A stretch of 64,000 nt of DNA from Halonatronomonas sp964558325 (GCA_964558325.1 CAZLCX010000009.1:1-64000); one strand, 5' to 3'; shown: positions 17,433-27,400, numbered from the stretch's first letter. Numbers and translations: made by a program. The notes: a model not told the origin generated them from the letters alone.

Positions 17433-18230
17433 TTACCTGCCTTTCTTTTCTAAATACTGATAAATCTTTTCTCCGATCCTGGCCTGCAGCAGCCTGCCAC
17501 CAGCCTGACTATCAAGCTCTGAAGACATTGTAACTGCCACAGCTGGAGACGGCTCAAAAAATATGCTGGCATCATGTTCTATCCCTTTTAGCATTCCAGT
17601 TTTACTTGCTATTGAATCCCAGGAATTATCAGGCAGTAAATAGGAAAGCTTATCTCTAAATTGCTGCCGACAGAGAGTCGCTTTTGCTCCCTTTAAGCCC
17701 TGCCTCTTATTGATAAATTCCATTAACTTACCCATCTCTCTGGCTGTCGTAATATTTTCACTGCCGGCTTTTCTTGCCTCAAGATCCATCATCTTTCTCT
17801 TTAACCTGGTCACTTTAAAACCATTGTCTTCAAGATAATTATTGACTGATTTAAAACCCAGATAATCTATTAAAATATTAGTGGCCGTATTATCACTAAT
17901 AACTATCATCAACTCTGCAAGGTCCAGGATCGTCAGGTCTGGCCTGGCTTTAAACCAGTTTAAAACCCCGGCTCCCCCGACAATGTTACTGTCATCCGGT
18001 TTTAAAGTTTGATTGAAATCTAACTCACCTTTAGAATTTAAATCATAAAGAGTATAGAGAATCGGGACTTTAATTAAACTGGCAGCTGCCATTTCCTGAT
18101 CTGCAGCAATTACTATCTCTTTGCCTGTTTTAAGGTCTTTAAAGTATAGAGAATGATTACCTGCTGTTTCGGCCATTAATCCTTTTATTTCCTGCCTTAA
18201 TCCAGCTATTATCTGCTTTGATTCATCCAT
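17433..18230 (-). CDS. Class A beta-lactamase-fold serine hydrolase without signal peptide
   Basis: 265 residues carrying all three penicillin-interacting motifs: SLIK (Ser51, Lys54), SDN (111-113) and KTG (209-211). There is no signal peptide and no lipobox, so unlike true beta-lactamases it should stay in the cytoplasm, where penicillins do not act. The segment KRKMMDLEARKAGSENITT is shared with a group of beta-lactamase-related enzymes rather than resistance proteins. Its operon suggests a peptidase or amidase on imported muropeptides, which is inference. The ATG overlaps the NlpC/P60 stop (TAATG). Misannotation as a resistance gene would be easy. Confidence 0.8.
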   Translation of the reverse strand: MDESKQIIAGLRQEIKGLMAETAGNHSLYFKDLKTGKEIVIAADQEMAAASLIKVPILYTLYDLNSKGELDFNQTLKPDDSNIVGGAGVLNWFKARPDLTILDLAELMIVISDNTATNILIDYLGFKSVNNYLEDNGFKVTRLKRKMMDLEARKAGSENITTAREMGKLMEFINKRQGLKGAKATLCRQQFRDKLSYLLPDNSWDSIASKTGMLKGIEHDASIFFEPSPAVAVTMSSELDSQAGGRLLQARIGEKIYQYLEKKGR

Positions 18231-19627
18231 TATATATCAGCCCTAAATTTTCTGCCCAGGGTCAATGCTTCCAGATAAGTTTTCTTCTTATTCTGCAAAT
18301 AAGTCTCAAGCTCCATCACAAAGGTGCTATGTACTGTCAGCGACTTAAGTTCTCCGGCAACTAACTCCCCATATCCTGAGCCTGAATGGATGACATAATG
18401 GCCAACTTCGTCTGTACCAGGTTTATTAGCCCTGCCAAGATAAACCATTACATGACCTGGAAGATAGACAGGATCACCTGGTTCTAATTCCTTTAATTGA
18501 TTTAACCTCTGGGCCCTATTTCCTCTAAAGTAGATAGTCCTGCCAGCAGCCCCTTCTTCCTGGGGCTTCCCTGCATCCCTTGGCAGGGTCAGGCCTGCCT
18601 GCCTGTAGATATCAAAGACCAGCCTGGAACAATCCCGCCGCTGGAATAAACCGCCCCAGCCATAACGTTCTCCCAGACATTTAAAGGCAGCCTCAATTAA
18701 ATTTCTTTTAGTAAATTCATTAAAACCAATCTGAACCGGTTGAGAGAAAGGCAGGAGTGCCGGTGCAAACTCAAGCCGGCCAGGTCTGTCAACTCTGGCA
18801 CCTAAACCTAAGGGAACTTTAGCAACATGACAGCCTGCAGGGGCCTGACCATTTTTTGCTCCGGCAGGGACCTCCGCTGGAATTGCCTCCTCCTCATAGA
18901 GGGGCAGGCTATCTCCTAACTGCAGAAAAATATTACTTATCCCAGAAAAAAATGGATTGGGCTCTGTCTCAGTTCTACTCCCGGTTACCACCAGTCTTTC
19001 TTCCTGGTTCCAGTAGTCAATAATCATATCCAGATCATCTACCACTGCCAGATATTCAGTCAAGACCCAGCCAGAATAAATCTGACTCTGGATAAATGAC
19101 CACTTACCAGACAGACTTTGATGCCAGATCATTACCGGGCTGCCAGCCTGAATTGCTGTCAGCTGAAATCGGTCAACATCTATGGCTTCTGGATCTTTAA
19201 CAGCAGCCTGTTCTGTCGGAAATGCCCTGACCGATAATCTTCTAATTGTCAAACCAGGTCTTCCTTCTACCCTTTGATTATCAGCTGTTAAAGCCTCCAG
19301 ATTACTTTCTTTGATTAAATTATCCTGCCATTCCTGGCTATATTTTTCTCCATCAGCAGAATACAGCTCATAATCAGGCAGACAGTCTGGCAGAGAATAG
19401 GACTCCATTAACTCCTTGACTTCAGCAGTTGAAATCTCTGTTTTAAAATTTTCAGGGAGAGTATATTCTCTGGCCAACCCTAACTCAGCCATCCTTTCAG
19501 CAGTTTTTTTCTCCATAAAAGAAATTTCCATATTAGAAGCAAGTAACCTATCTGGATCCTCCATTTGCTCAAGCCAGAAGTCAGCTTGAACCATTTGCTC
19601 ACTTACATTAGGGGGTAAAAATCGCAT
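18230..19627 (-). CDS. NlpC/P60 endopeptidase with SH3 domains, YkfC-like
   Basis: 465 residues: an N-terminal stabilising domain, two SH3-like domains (about 120-300) and a C-terminal NlpC/P60 domain. Catalytic Cys333 lies in RRDCSRLVFDIYRQAG and His392 in PGHVMVYLGR, with a third polar residue near 410-414 (HYVIHSG). This layout matches the gamma-D-glutamyl-L-diamino acid endopeptidases of the YkfC type, which free L-Ala-D-Glu from murein peptides. No signal peptide is present, so it recycles imported peptides rather than cutting the wall. It follows lysA by 9 bp and overlaps the next gene by 1 nt. Its other product, DAP, would feed LysA. Confidence 0.88.
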   Translation of the reverse strand: MRFLPPNVSEQMVQADFWLEQMEDPDRLLASNMEISFMEKKTAERMAELGLAREYTLPENFKTEISTAEVKELMESYSLPDCLPDYELYSADGEKYSQEWQDNLIKESNLEALTADNQRVEGRPGLTIRRLSVRAFPTEQAAVKDPEAIDVDRFQLTAIQAGSPVMIWHQSLSGKWSFIQSQIYSGWVLTEYLAVVDDLDMIIDYWNQEERLVVTGSRTETEPNPFFSGISNIFLQLGDSLPLYEEEAIPAEVPAGAKNGQAPAGCHVAKVPLGLGARVDRPGRLEFAPALLPFSQPVQIGFNEFTKRNLIEAAFKCLGERYGWGGLFQRRDCSRLVFDIYRQAGLTLPRDAGKPQEEGAAGRTIYFRGNRAQRLNQLKELEPGDPVYLPGHVMVYLGRANKPGTDEVGHYVIHSGSGYGELVAGELKSLTVHSTFVMELETYLQNKKKTYLEALTLGRKFRADI

Positions 19628-19636
19628 AAAAATTAA

Positions 19637-20953
19637 TCACCCTTCCTCTAACTTTAATTTACAGTCATTTTTATATAGATCTTCGTTCTTTTCCCTGGCA
19701 ATCATAATCTGAGTTTCTCCCTGATAAACCAGGAGTACTGCCGGCCTTAATAGCCCATTATAATTACTTGAAAGTGAATAGGTATAAGCACCGGAAGACG
19801 GAATGGCAAGAATATCACCAGGTTCAGGTTCTGCCAGCATCTCATCCTCTATCAAAATATCACCTGACTCACAGCATTTGCCTACTATTGTAACCTCGGT
19901 ATCTTCTCGAGCATTACAGCGATTTGCTATCATAGCTTCATATTCAGCGCCATATAAGGCTGGCCTGATATTATCAGCCATTCCCCCATCAACAGCCAGA
20001 TAGGTCTTTAAATCTCCAATCTCTTTAATAGAACCTACAGTATAAAGGCTGGTCCCGGCAGTCCCAACAATAGATCTTCCTGGTTCTAATAATAAGACAG
20101 GCAGAGGATAATCCTCCCGGTCACAGGTTTCAACCAGTTCCCTGACAATTTCCTCAACCAGATTAACCACATCAATTTCAGGATCCTCAGATTTTTCTGG
20201 AACCCCAAATCCCCCGCCAAGATTTAATTTTTCAACTAAAATATTATCTTCTCTCCTGAGTTCAATCATAAATTTTATCAAAACCCAGATTAACTCTTTA
20301 AAGGCAGAATCATCATATATCTGAGAACCAATATGGGCATGGATACCTTTAAAGTTTAGCTGCCTACTTTCTTCAATCCAGTTAATTAGCTTTCTGGCCT
20401 GGCCTGTTTTAATACTTACCCCAAATTTTGAATCAGCCTGACCTGTCCTAATAAAATCATGGGTATGGGCGGAAATCCCTGGAATCAGACGAACCAGACA
20501 ATCGACCTCCTTATCGTGACTTTCTGCTAATTCATTTAAAAGCTCTGCCTCATAGAAATTATCAACTATAATAGCATTTACCCCGCCCAGAAGTGCCTGC
20601 TTAAGTTCAGCCTCACTCTTATTATTGCCGTGGAGATAAATCCTAGCTGCTGGCAGTCCACCGGCTAAAGCCCGGGCAAATTCTCCACCTGAAACCACAT
20701 CCATATATAAATCATTTCTGGCAATAATTTCAGCAATCCCTTTACACAAAAAGGCTTTACTGGCATAAATGATCTCAGCTTCGCCTGGATAACTGGAAAC
20801 CGCCTCTTTAAATTTGCTGATATTATTTAAGATCTCCTGATAGTCATAAACTAACAGAGGACTACCAAACTTTTCCCTTAACTCAGTAACTGCAACATCT
20901 CCTATCTCCAATACTCCCTGCTCATTAACCTCAGATGTTCCTTGCATTAACAA
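19637..20953 (-). CDS. lysA: Diaminopimelate decarboxylase
   Basis: About 438 residues of the fold III PLP decarboxylases. The PLP lysine lies in IIYASKAFLC, and HAHIGSQIYD, GGGFGV, EPGRSIVG and the CCESGD active-site cysteine loop are all present. It converts meso-DAP to lysine in the cytoplasm. Start choice is uncertain: AAGGGAG abuts a TTG at 20962 (no spacing), lies 9 nt before a TTG at 20953 and 15 nt before an ATG at 20947; the 20953 TTG fits best. As first gene of a wall-peptide operon it may use recycled DAP. The promoter at 21051-21079 is near consensus. Confidence 0.93.
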   Translation of the reverse strand: MLMQGTSEVNEQGVLEIGDVAVTELREKFGSPLLVYDYQEILNNISKFKEAVSSYPGEAEIIYASKAFLCKGIAEIIARNDLYMDVVSGGEFARALAGGLPAARIYLHGNNKSEAELKQALLGGVNAIIVDNFYEAELLNELAESHDKEVDCLVRLIPGISAHTHDFIRTGQADSKFGVSIKTGQARKLINWIEESRQLNFKGIHAHIGSQIYDDSAFKELIWVLIKFMIELRREDNILVEKLNLGGGFGVPEKSEDPEIDVVNLVEEIVRELVETCDREDYPLPVLLLEPGRSIVGTAGTSLYTVGSIKEIGDLKTYLAVDGGMADNIRPALYGAEYEAMIANRCNAREDTEVTIVGKCCESGDILIEDEMLAEPEPGDILAIPSSGAYTYSLSSNYNGLLRPAVLLVYQGETQIMIAREKNEDLYKNDCKLKLEEG

Positions 20954-21025
20954 TATCTTCAACTCCCTTTAATACTCCATATTAATTAATTTGTAATCTA
21001 TAAATGTAACTAAATCTTTAGTCGC

Positions 21026-21079
21026 TCATCACTGATGAACTGATGTTGCTATTATACTTGATGAATTTTTAAAAGTCAA
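21026..21079 (-). promoter_or_regulatory. Near-consensus promoter of the lysA operon with TGATGA operator
   Basis: Minus strand TTGACT (21074-21079) and TATAAT (21051-21056) are exactly 17 bp apart. Just downstream lies a perfect palindrome TCATCA-c-TGATGA (21026-21038) at the expected start of transcription. Further half-sites TGATGT (21041-21046) and TGATGA (21059-21064, in the spacer) lie close by. The FCD regulator gene ends 6 bp before the -35 and is the obvious candidate to bind. Confidence 0.75.
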
Positions 21080-21084
21080 CCAGC

Positions 21085-21813
21085 CTAATCCAGTTCAGAC
21101 TCCCAGTAGAGCTTAATATCTCTGATTATATTATCCAGATGATTGACCATTGCCTTTTCAGCCCTATCAGGGCTCCCTGACTCAAGGGCAGATAAAATCT
21201 GACTGTGATCATCTACTATTTTACTCCCCACTATTGTCCGCATCTGTTCTAAAGCTGGAGAGTAATTTTCATTATTTCTGATCATCTTTAGAGAAGCCTC
21301 CAGAAAACTATTACCAGCAATTTCTGCTAACTTTAGATGAAAATTCTTATCACCATCATTATAATTGCCACCCTGATTAAAATCTTGATGATGCTTTTCA
21401 ATTATAGCCTTTAGTTTCTGGACTTCTTTTTCAGTAATTTTAGGAGCTGCTATTTTAACTATCTCCCTCTCAATAGCCCTTCTGGCAATAAGCATATCAA
21501 GTAATTCCTGTCTCCGCTCCACCTTTGTCAGATCAAGAAATTCATTGATCTCTTTCTTCATTTTTTTATCCAGACGATATTCCTGTAAAGCAGACTTCCC
21601 TTTATCTGTTAAGTTTCTTCCCCGATAGGGTTCTTTTTCAGTAAAGCCCCTCTGGTCAAGCCTTCTGAGTACTCTACCGATTGTTGCCTCACTAAAGGAA
21701 TCAAAATCTCTGGAAATCTGCTGGCTGATCACTCCAGAGCCAACCGGCCCCTCTCTTGCTTCTATAATAGACATAATCTCATACTCTTTTTCGGAAATCT
21801 CAACTCCGGACAT
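21085..21813 (-). CDS. FCD-domain transcriptional regulator with an atypical winged helix
   Basis: 242 residues. The C-terminal two-thirds is an FCD ligand domain, with probable metal ligands in FHLKLAEIAG, DDHSQIL and NHLDN, as in FadR-subfamily regulators. The N-terminal part is a winged helix (EKEYEIMSIIEAREGPVGS, then TIGRVLRRLDQRG) closer to RNase R/NrpR-type wings than to GntR. FCD domains usually bind small carboxylic acids. Directly upstream of the lysA operon promoter, it probably senses a wall-derived amino or dicarboxylic acid. The start ATG is copied on both sides of the gap at 21818-21917; its ribosome site (GAGGAGG) survives only in the right-hand copy. The gene is intact once the two are merged. 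Confidence 0.82.
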   Translation of the reverse strand: MSGVEISEKEYEIMSIIEAREGPVGSGVISQQISRDFDSFSEATIGRVLRRLDQRGFTEKEPYRGRNLTDKGKSALQEYRLDKKMKKEINEFLDLTKVERRQELLDMLIARRAIEREIVKIAAPKITEKEVQKLKAIIEKHHQDFNQGGNYNDGDKNFHLKLAEIAGNSFLEASLKMIRNNENYSPALEQMRTIVGSKIVDDHSQILSALESGSPDRAEKAMVNHLDNIIRDIKLYWESELD

Positions 21814-21972
21814 TCCTNNNNNNNNNNNNNNNNNNNNNNNNNNNNNNNNNNNNNNNNNNNNNNNNNNNNNNNNNNNNNNNNNNNNNNNNNNNNNNNNNNN
21901 NNNNNNNNNNNNNNNNNTATAATAGACATAATCTCATACTCTTTTTCGGAAATCTCAACTCCGGACATTCCT
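21763..21972. repeat. 55-bp identical flanks around a false 100-N gap
   Basis: Bases 21763-21817 and 21918-21972 are identical over 55 bp and flank Ns at 21818-21917. This is what two contigs with an unmerged terminal overlap look like. Collapsing one copy and the Ns (155 bp) joins the regulator to its own ribosome site and to the upstream gene. Confidence 0.9.
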
Positions 21973-22932
21973 GAACCTCCTCTTAAACCTGGCTATCCCC
22001 AGCCTGACTGAATCAAAGCTCAATTTAGAGTTATAGCCATCAGCCACTATTAACCAATCAGCTTTATTCCCGTAATCCTGTTCTCTAATTCCAGGGGGTA
22101 GCTGATCTAAAAAATCTACATGATGCATTCTTTCAGAATTCCAGCCACTCCCAGAAGCTGAAAAATAGGGTCCAATTAATTCCTCTTTATATTCAACTGC
22201 AGTCAGTTTCTTGATTTCATTAAGCATGACCCTGCTTCCATAGCCTGGTAAAGGGTCCTGGGCTGGCCTGAAAAGTCTTCCCTGATAATTTAAGATCCTG
22301 CCAGCCGGTCTGGCATATCTGCCTCTGGCAATCGGTGATCCCTGATGCTCCAGCCAGCTGCTCCCAGACAAATCCTCACTAAAATATAGATAAAGCCTGG
22401 TATCATCCCAGGTAGTAAATAACCACCATAACTTATTATACCTCAGCAGACTGCTATCTCTATATCTCTTTCCTGTTAATAACTCAGCAACAGGTTCCCA
22501 CTGATAAGGGAAGTTTACAGCCTGATATAAATTAACTGCCCTGGCCTGGTTCATCTCAGGCAACATATAATAATTTCCCTGCCATTCAAAGACCCAGGGG
22601 TAAGATAAATGATAACCAGTTGTCAATATAATTCCCTGATAAGCCCAGCTAACTCCATCTTGACTAATAGCCAGGCCAATATCGCCCTGGCCACTATCTA
22701 AATTCATAATCTCAAAAAAGAGATAATACAGATCCTCTACTTTTATAATAAAGGGATCAGCAACAAAACCGGCTTGACAGTCAGTAATATCTTCAGCCGA
22801 TATTATTGGATTTCCTGGAATTTCGATTAATTTTTTTAAAGGATCACCTCTAAAAAGTCCGATACTCCACTTTTTCCCTCTATTAAGATTTATAGATTTA
22901 GCCTTCCGCCTCTTTCTTAATACTCCTAACAT
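21955..22932 (-). CDS. Beta-propeller protein resembling GH43/GH32-fold sugar enzymes
   Basis: 325 residues, no signal peptide, very rich in Trp and Tyr. Blade-like repeats are visible: GFVADPFIIKVEDLYYLFFE, DIGLAISQDGVSW, SYPWVFEWQGNYYMLPE and RYNKLWWLFTTW. DPF and MLPE acidic residues resemble five-bladed propellers of glycosidases, and the whole resembles the propeller domain found with some glycosyltransferases (the glucosamine inositolphosphorylceramide transferase type). Function unknown; a carbohydrate-related role is inference. GGAGTGA precedes the ATG. Its stop lies 14 nt inside the following regulator gene after the false gap is collapsed, so the two are coupled. Confidence 0.6.
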   Translation of the reverse strand: MLGVLRKRRKAKSINLNRGKKWSIGLFRGDPLKKLIEIPGNPIISAEDITDCQAGFVADPFIIKVEDLYYLFFEIMNLDSGQGDIGLAISQDGVSWAYQGIILTTGYHLSYPWVFEWQGNYYMLPEMNQARAVNLYQAVNFPYQWEPVAELLTGKRYRDSSLLRYNKLWWLFTTWDDTRLYLYFSEDLSGSSWLEHQGSPIARGRYARPAGRILNYQGRLFRPAQDPLPGYGSRVMLNEIKKLTAVEYKEELIGPYFSASGSGWNSERMHHVDFLDQLPPGIREQDYGNKADWLIVADGYNSKLSFDSVRLGIARFKRRFRNVRS

Positions 22933-23019
22933 CTTAAAATCACTCCAAATAATTTAATAAAAATAAAGGAAAATTCCTGTCAGAACGTGAATATAATATT
23001 GTAAGGAGGGAGGATACCA

Positions 23020-24438
23020 ATGAATTTATTAACTTATATTCCAGTTGCACTAATAATCTTAAATATTATATTTATCATCCTTTTGATTTTCTTTGAAAGA
23101 AAGGACCCAACTTCAACCTGGGCCTGGTTACTGATACTTACTCTTATCCCAATTCTAGGTTTTATTCTCTATCTCTTTTTAGGCTTAACTCCAAGGAAAA
23201 AACAGGTCTTCCAGCAAAAGCGAAAACAGGATAATATCAGAAATATGGTTTATGTCGATGATTCAAAGGCTTTAAAAATACCAGAATCTGATTTTGATCA
23301 GCTTGAAGAAAGCATTATCCGCCTGGGTTTAAGAAACAAACCTCCGGCCCTGGTTGGTTATAACCAGCTAAAAATCTATACTAATGGAACAGATAAGTTT
23401 GCCGATCTCTTTAAAGATATTGAACGGGCAAAAAGATTTATCCATGCCAACTACTATATTATCAATGACGATAAATTAGGTGATGAATTTATGGATCTCC
23501 TCAGCAGAAAAGCTGCTGAAGGAGTAGAAGTCCGACTTCTATATGATAGAATGGGCTGCCGAAACCTCTCTAAATACTCAATTCAAAAATTAGTTGATTC
23601 CGGTGGAGAAGCAGTCCCCTTTGCTCCTTTTATTCTTGATATGAACTATAGAAACCACCGCAAAAATGTAATAGTCGACGGCCAAATTGGTTATCTAGGC
23701 GGGATTAATGTTGGCGACGAATATGTAGGCCGCTCAGAAAAATTTGGAGACTGGCGGGATACCCACTTAAGACTTAAAGGAGAAAGTGTTAACAGCATGC
23801 AGCACCGGTTCCTCCTTGACTGGAGTTTTGCCACAGGAAAAGATTTCTTAAGTAATAAAAAGTATTTTCCTAAAAAAGAAATCAAGGGTAAATCACCAGT
23901 TCAAATAGTTACCAGCGGTCCTGATTCCAGAGAAGAAAAAATTAAATCACTATTCTTAAAGATGATCTATGGAGCTGAGAATAGTATCTATATCCAGACG
24001 CCCTATTTTATCCCGGATCCTGCTATGTTAGAAGCCCTCCAGGTCGCCGCCCGCTCAGGTGTTGATGTCAGAGTAATGATACCTGATCGTGCTGACCACC
24101 CCTTTGTCTATGGAGCCAACAATTCTTTTGTCGGCCAGATGCTTGAAGTAGGAGCCCGCTGTTATCGATATTCCCGGGGATTTCTTCACAGCAAGACAAT
24201 CTGCATTGACGGTAGGATCCTCTCAATCGGAACAACCAATATGGATGTCAGAAGTTTTAAGCTCAATTTCGAAATCAATGCCTTTATCTATGATGAAGAT
24301 ATTGCCCAGCTCCATGATGAAATCTTCAGAGAAGATTTAAATGAATCCAGAGAGATCACAGTCAAGGAATACAATAATAGAGGCTGGACCATGAAAGTTA
24401 GAGAATCTATCTCCCGGCTCCTGTCTCCAATCTTATAA
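23020..24438 (+). CDS. cls: Cardiolipin synthase
   Basis: 472 residues. Two N-terminal membrane helices (about 4-24 and 34-54) form the PLDc_N anchor. Two phospholipase D motifs follow: HRKNVIVDG, then GGINVGDEY, and HSKTICIDG, then GTTNMDVRSF. The enzyme condenses two phosphatidylglycerols into cardiolipin at the inner membrane. Length and layout are those of Firmicute Cls. A strong GGAGGGAGG site precedes the ATG. It is one of the few plus-strand genes, divergent from the propeller gene and convergent with the addA-like gene 19 bp downstream; no hairpin separates them. Confidence 0.95.
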   Translation: MNLLTYIPVALIILNIIFIILLIFFERKDPTSTWAWLLILTLIPILGFILYLFLGLTPRKKQVFQQKRKQDNIRNMVYVDDSKALKIPESDFDQLEESIIRLGLRNKPPALVGYNQLKIYTNGTDKFADLFKDIERAKRFIHANYYIINDDKLGDEFMDLLSRKAAEGVEVRLLYDRMGCRNLSKYSIQKLVDSGGEAVPFAPFILDMNYRNHRKNVIVDGQIGYLGGINVGDEYVGRSEKFGDWRDTHLRLKGESVNSMQHRFLLDWSFATGKDFLSNKKYFPKKEIKGKSPVQIVTSGPDSREEKIKSLFLKMIYGAENSIYIQTPYFIPDPAMLEALQVAARSGVDVRVMIPDRADHPFVYGANNSFVGQMLEVGARCYRYSRGFLHSKTICIDGRILSIGTTNMDVRSFKLNFEINAFIYDEDIAQLHDEIFREDLNESREITVKEYNNRGWTMKVRESISRLLSPIL

Positions 24439-24457
24439 TTATATTTAAATGCTTTAA

Positions 24458-27400
24458 CTATATATTAACATATTCAGTCTCAAAACTATACTCCTGGCCC
24501 AGCTCATCGGCCAGGATTTCTCTATATTCATCTAGCTGATCATCTGACTCAATGGCACCACTCTTAAAATCAATAATCTTAATAGATTTATTCTCCTGGT
24601 CAACCAACAATCTATCAACCCGCTTCATGCTGCCATCATCCAGCCAGAGACTATATTCAGTCAGTATCTCATATTCTTCTGAGAAATATTCAGGGTTATC
24701 AGCAACAAATTTTTCTGCTCTGGCAATTAACCTTTCAGTATCATCCCTGCCTAAGATATTACCATACCTGGACATCACCAGCCTGGCCGCAAGTTCCATC
24801 TCCTCACTGCCGCCGTAAATGACCTCCTCTAAATAAAAATGCAGCCCCAGACCAATAACCTGGGCCCTCTCTTTAGCCAGATTAAAATCAAAATCCTTGG
24901 CTCTTTCATTCCGGATTCTATCAGCCAGTTCAGGCCAGTCTCCAGCAAAGAAAGGAGCAAGATTTTTCATATCAGATAGAAGTTGAGACTCCTCCTGAAA
25001 ACCCTCGACTTTTAACTCCCCAGCAGTCCAGGGTTCAACCAGATCAACCAGAGACTCCTGGCCAGTAGCCCTTAAAATAGCAGGCTCATAAAAATTGTAG
25101 CTATCATTGCTCTCCCAGAAACCATTGCCATCAGGCATAATCTTTCTGGGTGTATCAATATATAAGAATAAATTAGCAACTGGCCTGGTCATAGCAACAT
25201 AAAGATTATTAATCTCTTCTGCCAGTTCATCGGCCTCAGCTTTTTCCTGAAAGTCATATTCCAGCCACTGGAGTAGATTTTTATAATCAGAGGTAAGCAG
25301 CAGATAATCATCCACTTTTTTATAAAGCCGGTCAAATTCCAGAAAGAGTTCAACGGTATTCCCCTGGTTACCACCTCCGTTACCCCCAGGGGACCAGTAG
25401 AAAAATTCTGTATCAAAGGACAGCCCTTTAGCTCTATGTACTGTCAATAGTTCAACAGCATTTTCACTTTTAACAGCCACCTGTTCTAACTCTGAGGCCC
25501 CCTCTTTCTCATCAAAAAACTCTATTAACTCACCTAAACTGGAAACTGATTTCAGCAGATTAAAGAATTTATATAGGTTCTTTAAAGCAGAACGATTATT
25601 TCTATAATAATTAACAACCCCTGATTCTTTAAATAAACTATCAACTAATTTTGGGTATGGCAGCTCCTTTAGCTTTTTTAACCAGCTAAAAAATCCTTCT
25701 AACTCTGGTTCTTCTGCCAGAATGCTTCCAACTTCAAGGGAGAGCTGGCCCTTATCCTTTAAGTAAGTCTGAAAATCATTTCTATATTTTATTAATCTCT
25801 GACAGAGATTATGGCCTACAGCCAGTGGTTCACTCCTCAAACAGGCCACTAATTGAAAAAAATCATCTCTAGTCAGATATAAAATCAACTGATAGAGAGG
25901 CCTGACCGCCTGATGTTCCAGCAGAGAACCGCCCTTCTCCAGGATATATGGAATATCAAGCACTTCAAGTTCACTGGCAATCTCCTCTAATTCTTTATTC
26001 TTCCTGGCCAGGACAGCTATCCCACTATAATCTTCAAACTCTTCAGCAATTCTCCTGGCTATAGCCCCTGGCAGATTCTCTGTCACCCTTTGATTATAGC
26101 TAAGTAATTGGTTCTGTCTCTCCTCAGAATAACCGGCAAACTTTTTAGTATCAGTATTTATTAATGCAGAACTGCCCCCGAGTAAAACTTCCAGATAGCC
26201 CCCTTCTTTTTCAGATAAATAATCAACATCCTCATATTCCCAGTCAGTTCTGAGATCTCTAAAAAACCTATTAACAAATTTAACAATATTTTCTCTGCTC
26301 CGATAGCAGACTCCCAGGGTCTCTTCTGTACCAGCAGTAATTTCAGGCAGCCTGATAAAAAGCTCTTTCTCTCCATCCCGCCAGCCATAGATCGACTGCT
26401 TGGCATCGCCAACAGCTATTAGCGACTGGTCTCCTGTAAGTAACCTGCTTAATATCTGCCACTGGAGCACACTGGTATCCTGAAACTCATCTATAAATAA
26501 AGTGGTAATCTCGCCCCCGACTAATTCCCCGAGATAATCAATTAACTCTCCAGGGGGAAGCTCAATTCCCTCCTCTATCAGATAATTATAGGTAAAGTTC
26601 GAAATATCCTGATGGGTAAATCGCTTCTGTTTTAATTTCAGCCGATCATATTCAGCAAAAAGGTCATTAACCAGGCCAAAAATCCAGTCCTGCTGGGGCA
26701 GGACCTCAGTTTCCATTATTCTCCTGGCCAGCCGTTCCTGAAAAACCTGATAAAGTTCTCTAAGCTCAGCCTTATAGGGTTTCAACTCTTTTCGGCGAAA
26801 CTTATTGCCATTCCAGCAGGTATCATCCTTTAAGAACTGCTTATAATGCCTGTAAATAGCCTCTTCAAGGATACTTTTATCCTGATTATTGGCCTTCAAA
26901 TCAAGATAGTGAATCAAAATATCCCTGTAATCCTTAGTAAACCAGCCCCCATCAACCTCATCACCACTAACAGTTGCAGCTTCATCCATTAAACCAATAA
27001 CCTCATCCAGGGCCTCAATAAAATCAGGACTAAGCCCTCTATCACCATCAGAACCACTGCTGGAACTCCCACTGGAATTAAACTCATGATCTATCAATAA
27101 ATATTTCCAGCGGTTATGAATTATCTCCTTTAAAAAATCAACTGGAACTGTAAAATCTCTGCTGATCTGGTTACCTATCAACTTTTCCACCATTTCCACC
27201 TTATCCGGTGACGAGATCAACCTCCTAAAGAGCTCATCAATTATTCTCTGATTTTCTGTGTCAGAGATAATCTCATAATTAAATATTCCCAGGTAAGGGG
27301 CAACAATCTCCTCAAATAAGAGGTTTAAAAAACTATCTATTGTATAAATATTAATTAAATCCTTCTCCAGCAGCATCTCCCTGTAAGTTTCTTCAAGATA

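Noticed and set aside
17433..18230. Antibiotic-resistance beta-lactamase
   Set aside because: No export signal, and it lies in a tightly overlapping peptidoglycan-peptide operon; resistance function is unsupported.
2600..18850. Recurring GQAPAG peptide in the CrtI, GGT and NlpC/P60 proteins as a mobile coding repeat
   Set aside because: The codons differ between the three sites and the motif fits the normal family alignment in GGT and CrtI; coincidence is the simpler reading.
21762..21968. A separate small protein repeating the regulator N-terminus
   Set aside because: It is the unmerged 55-bp contig overlap read through Ns, not a second gene.
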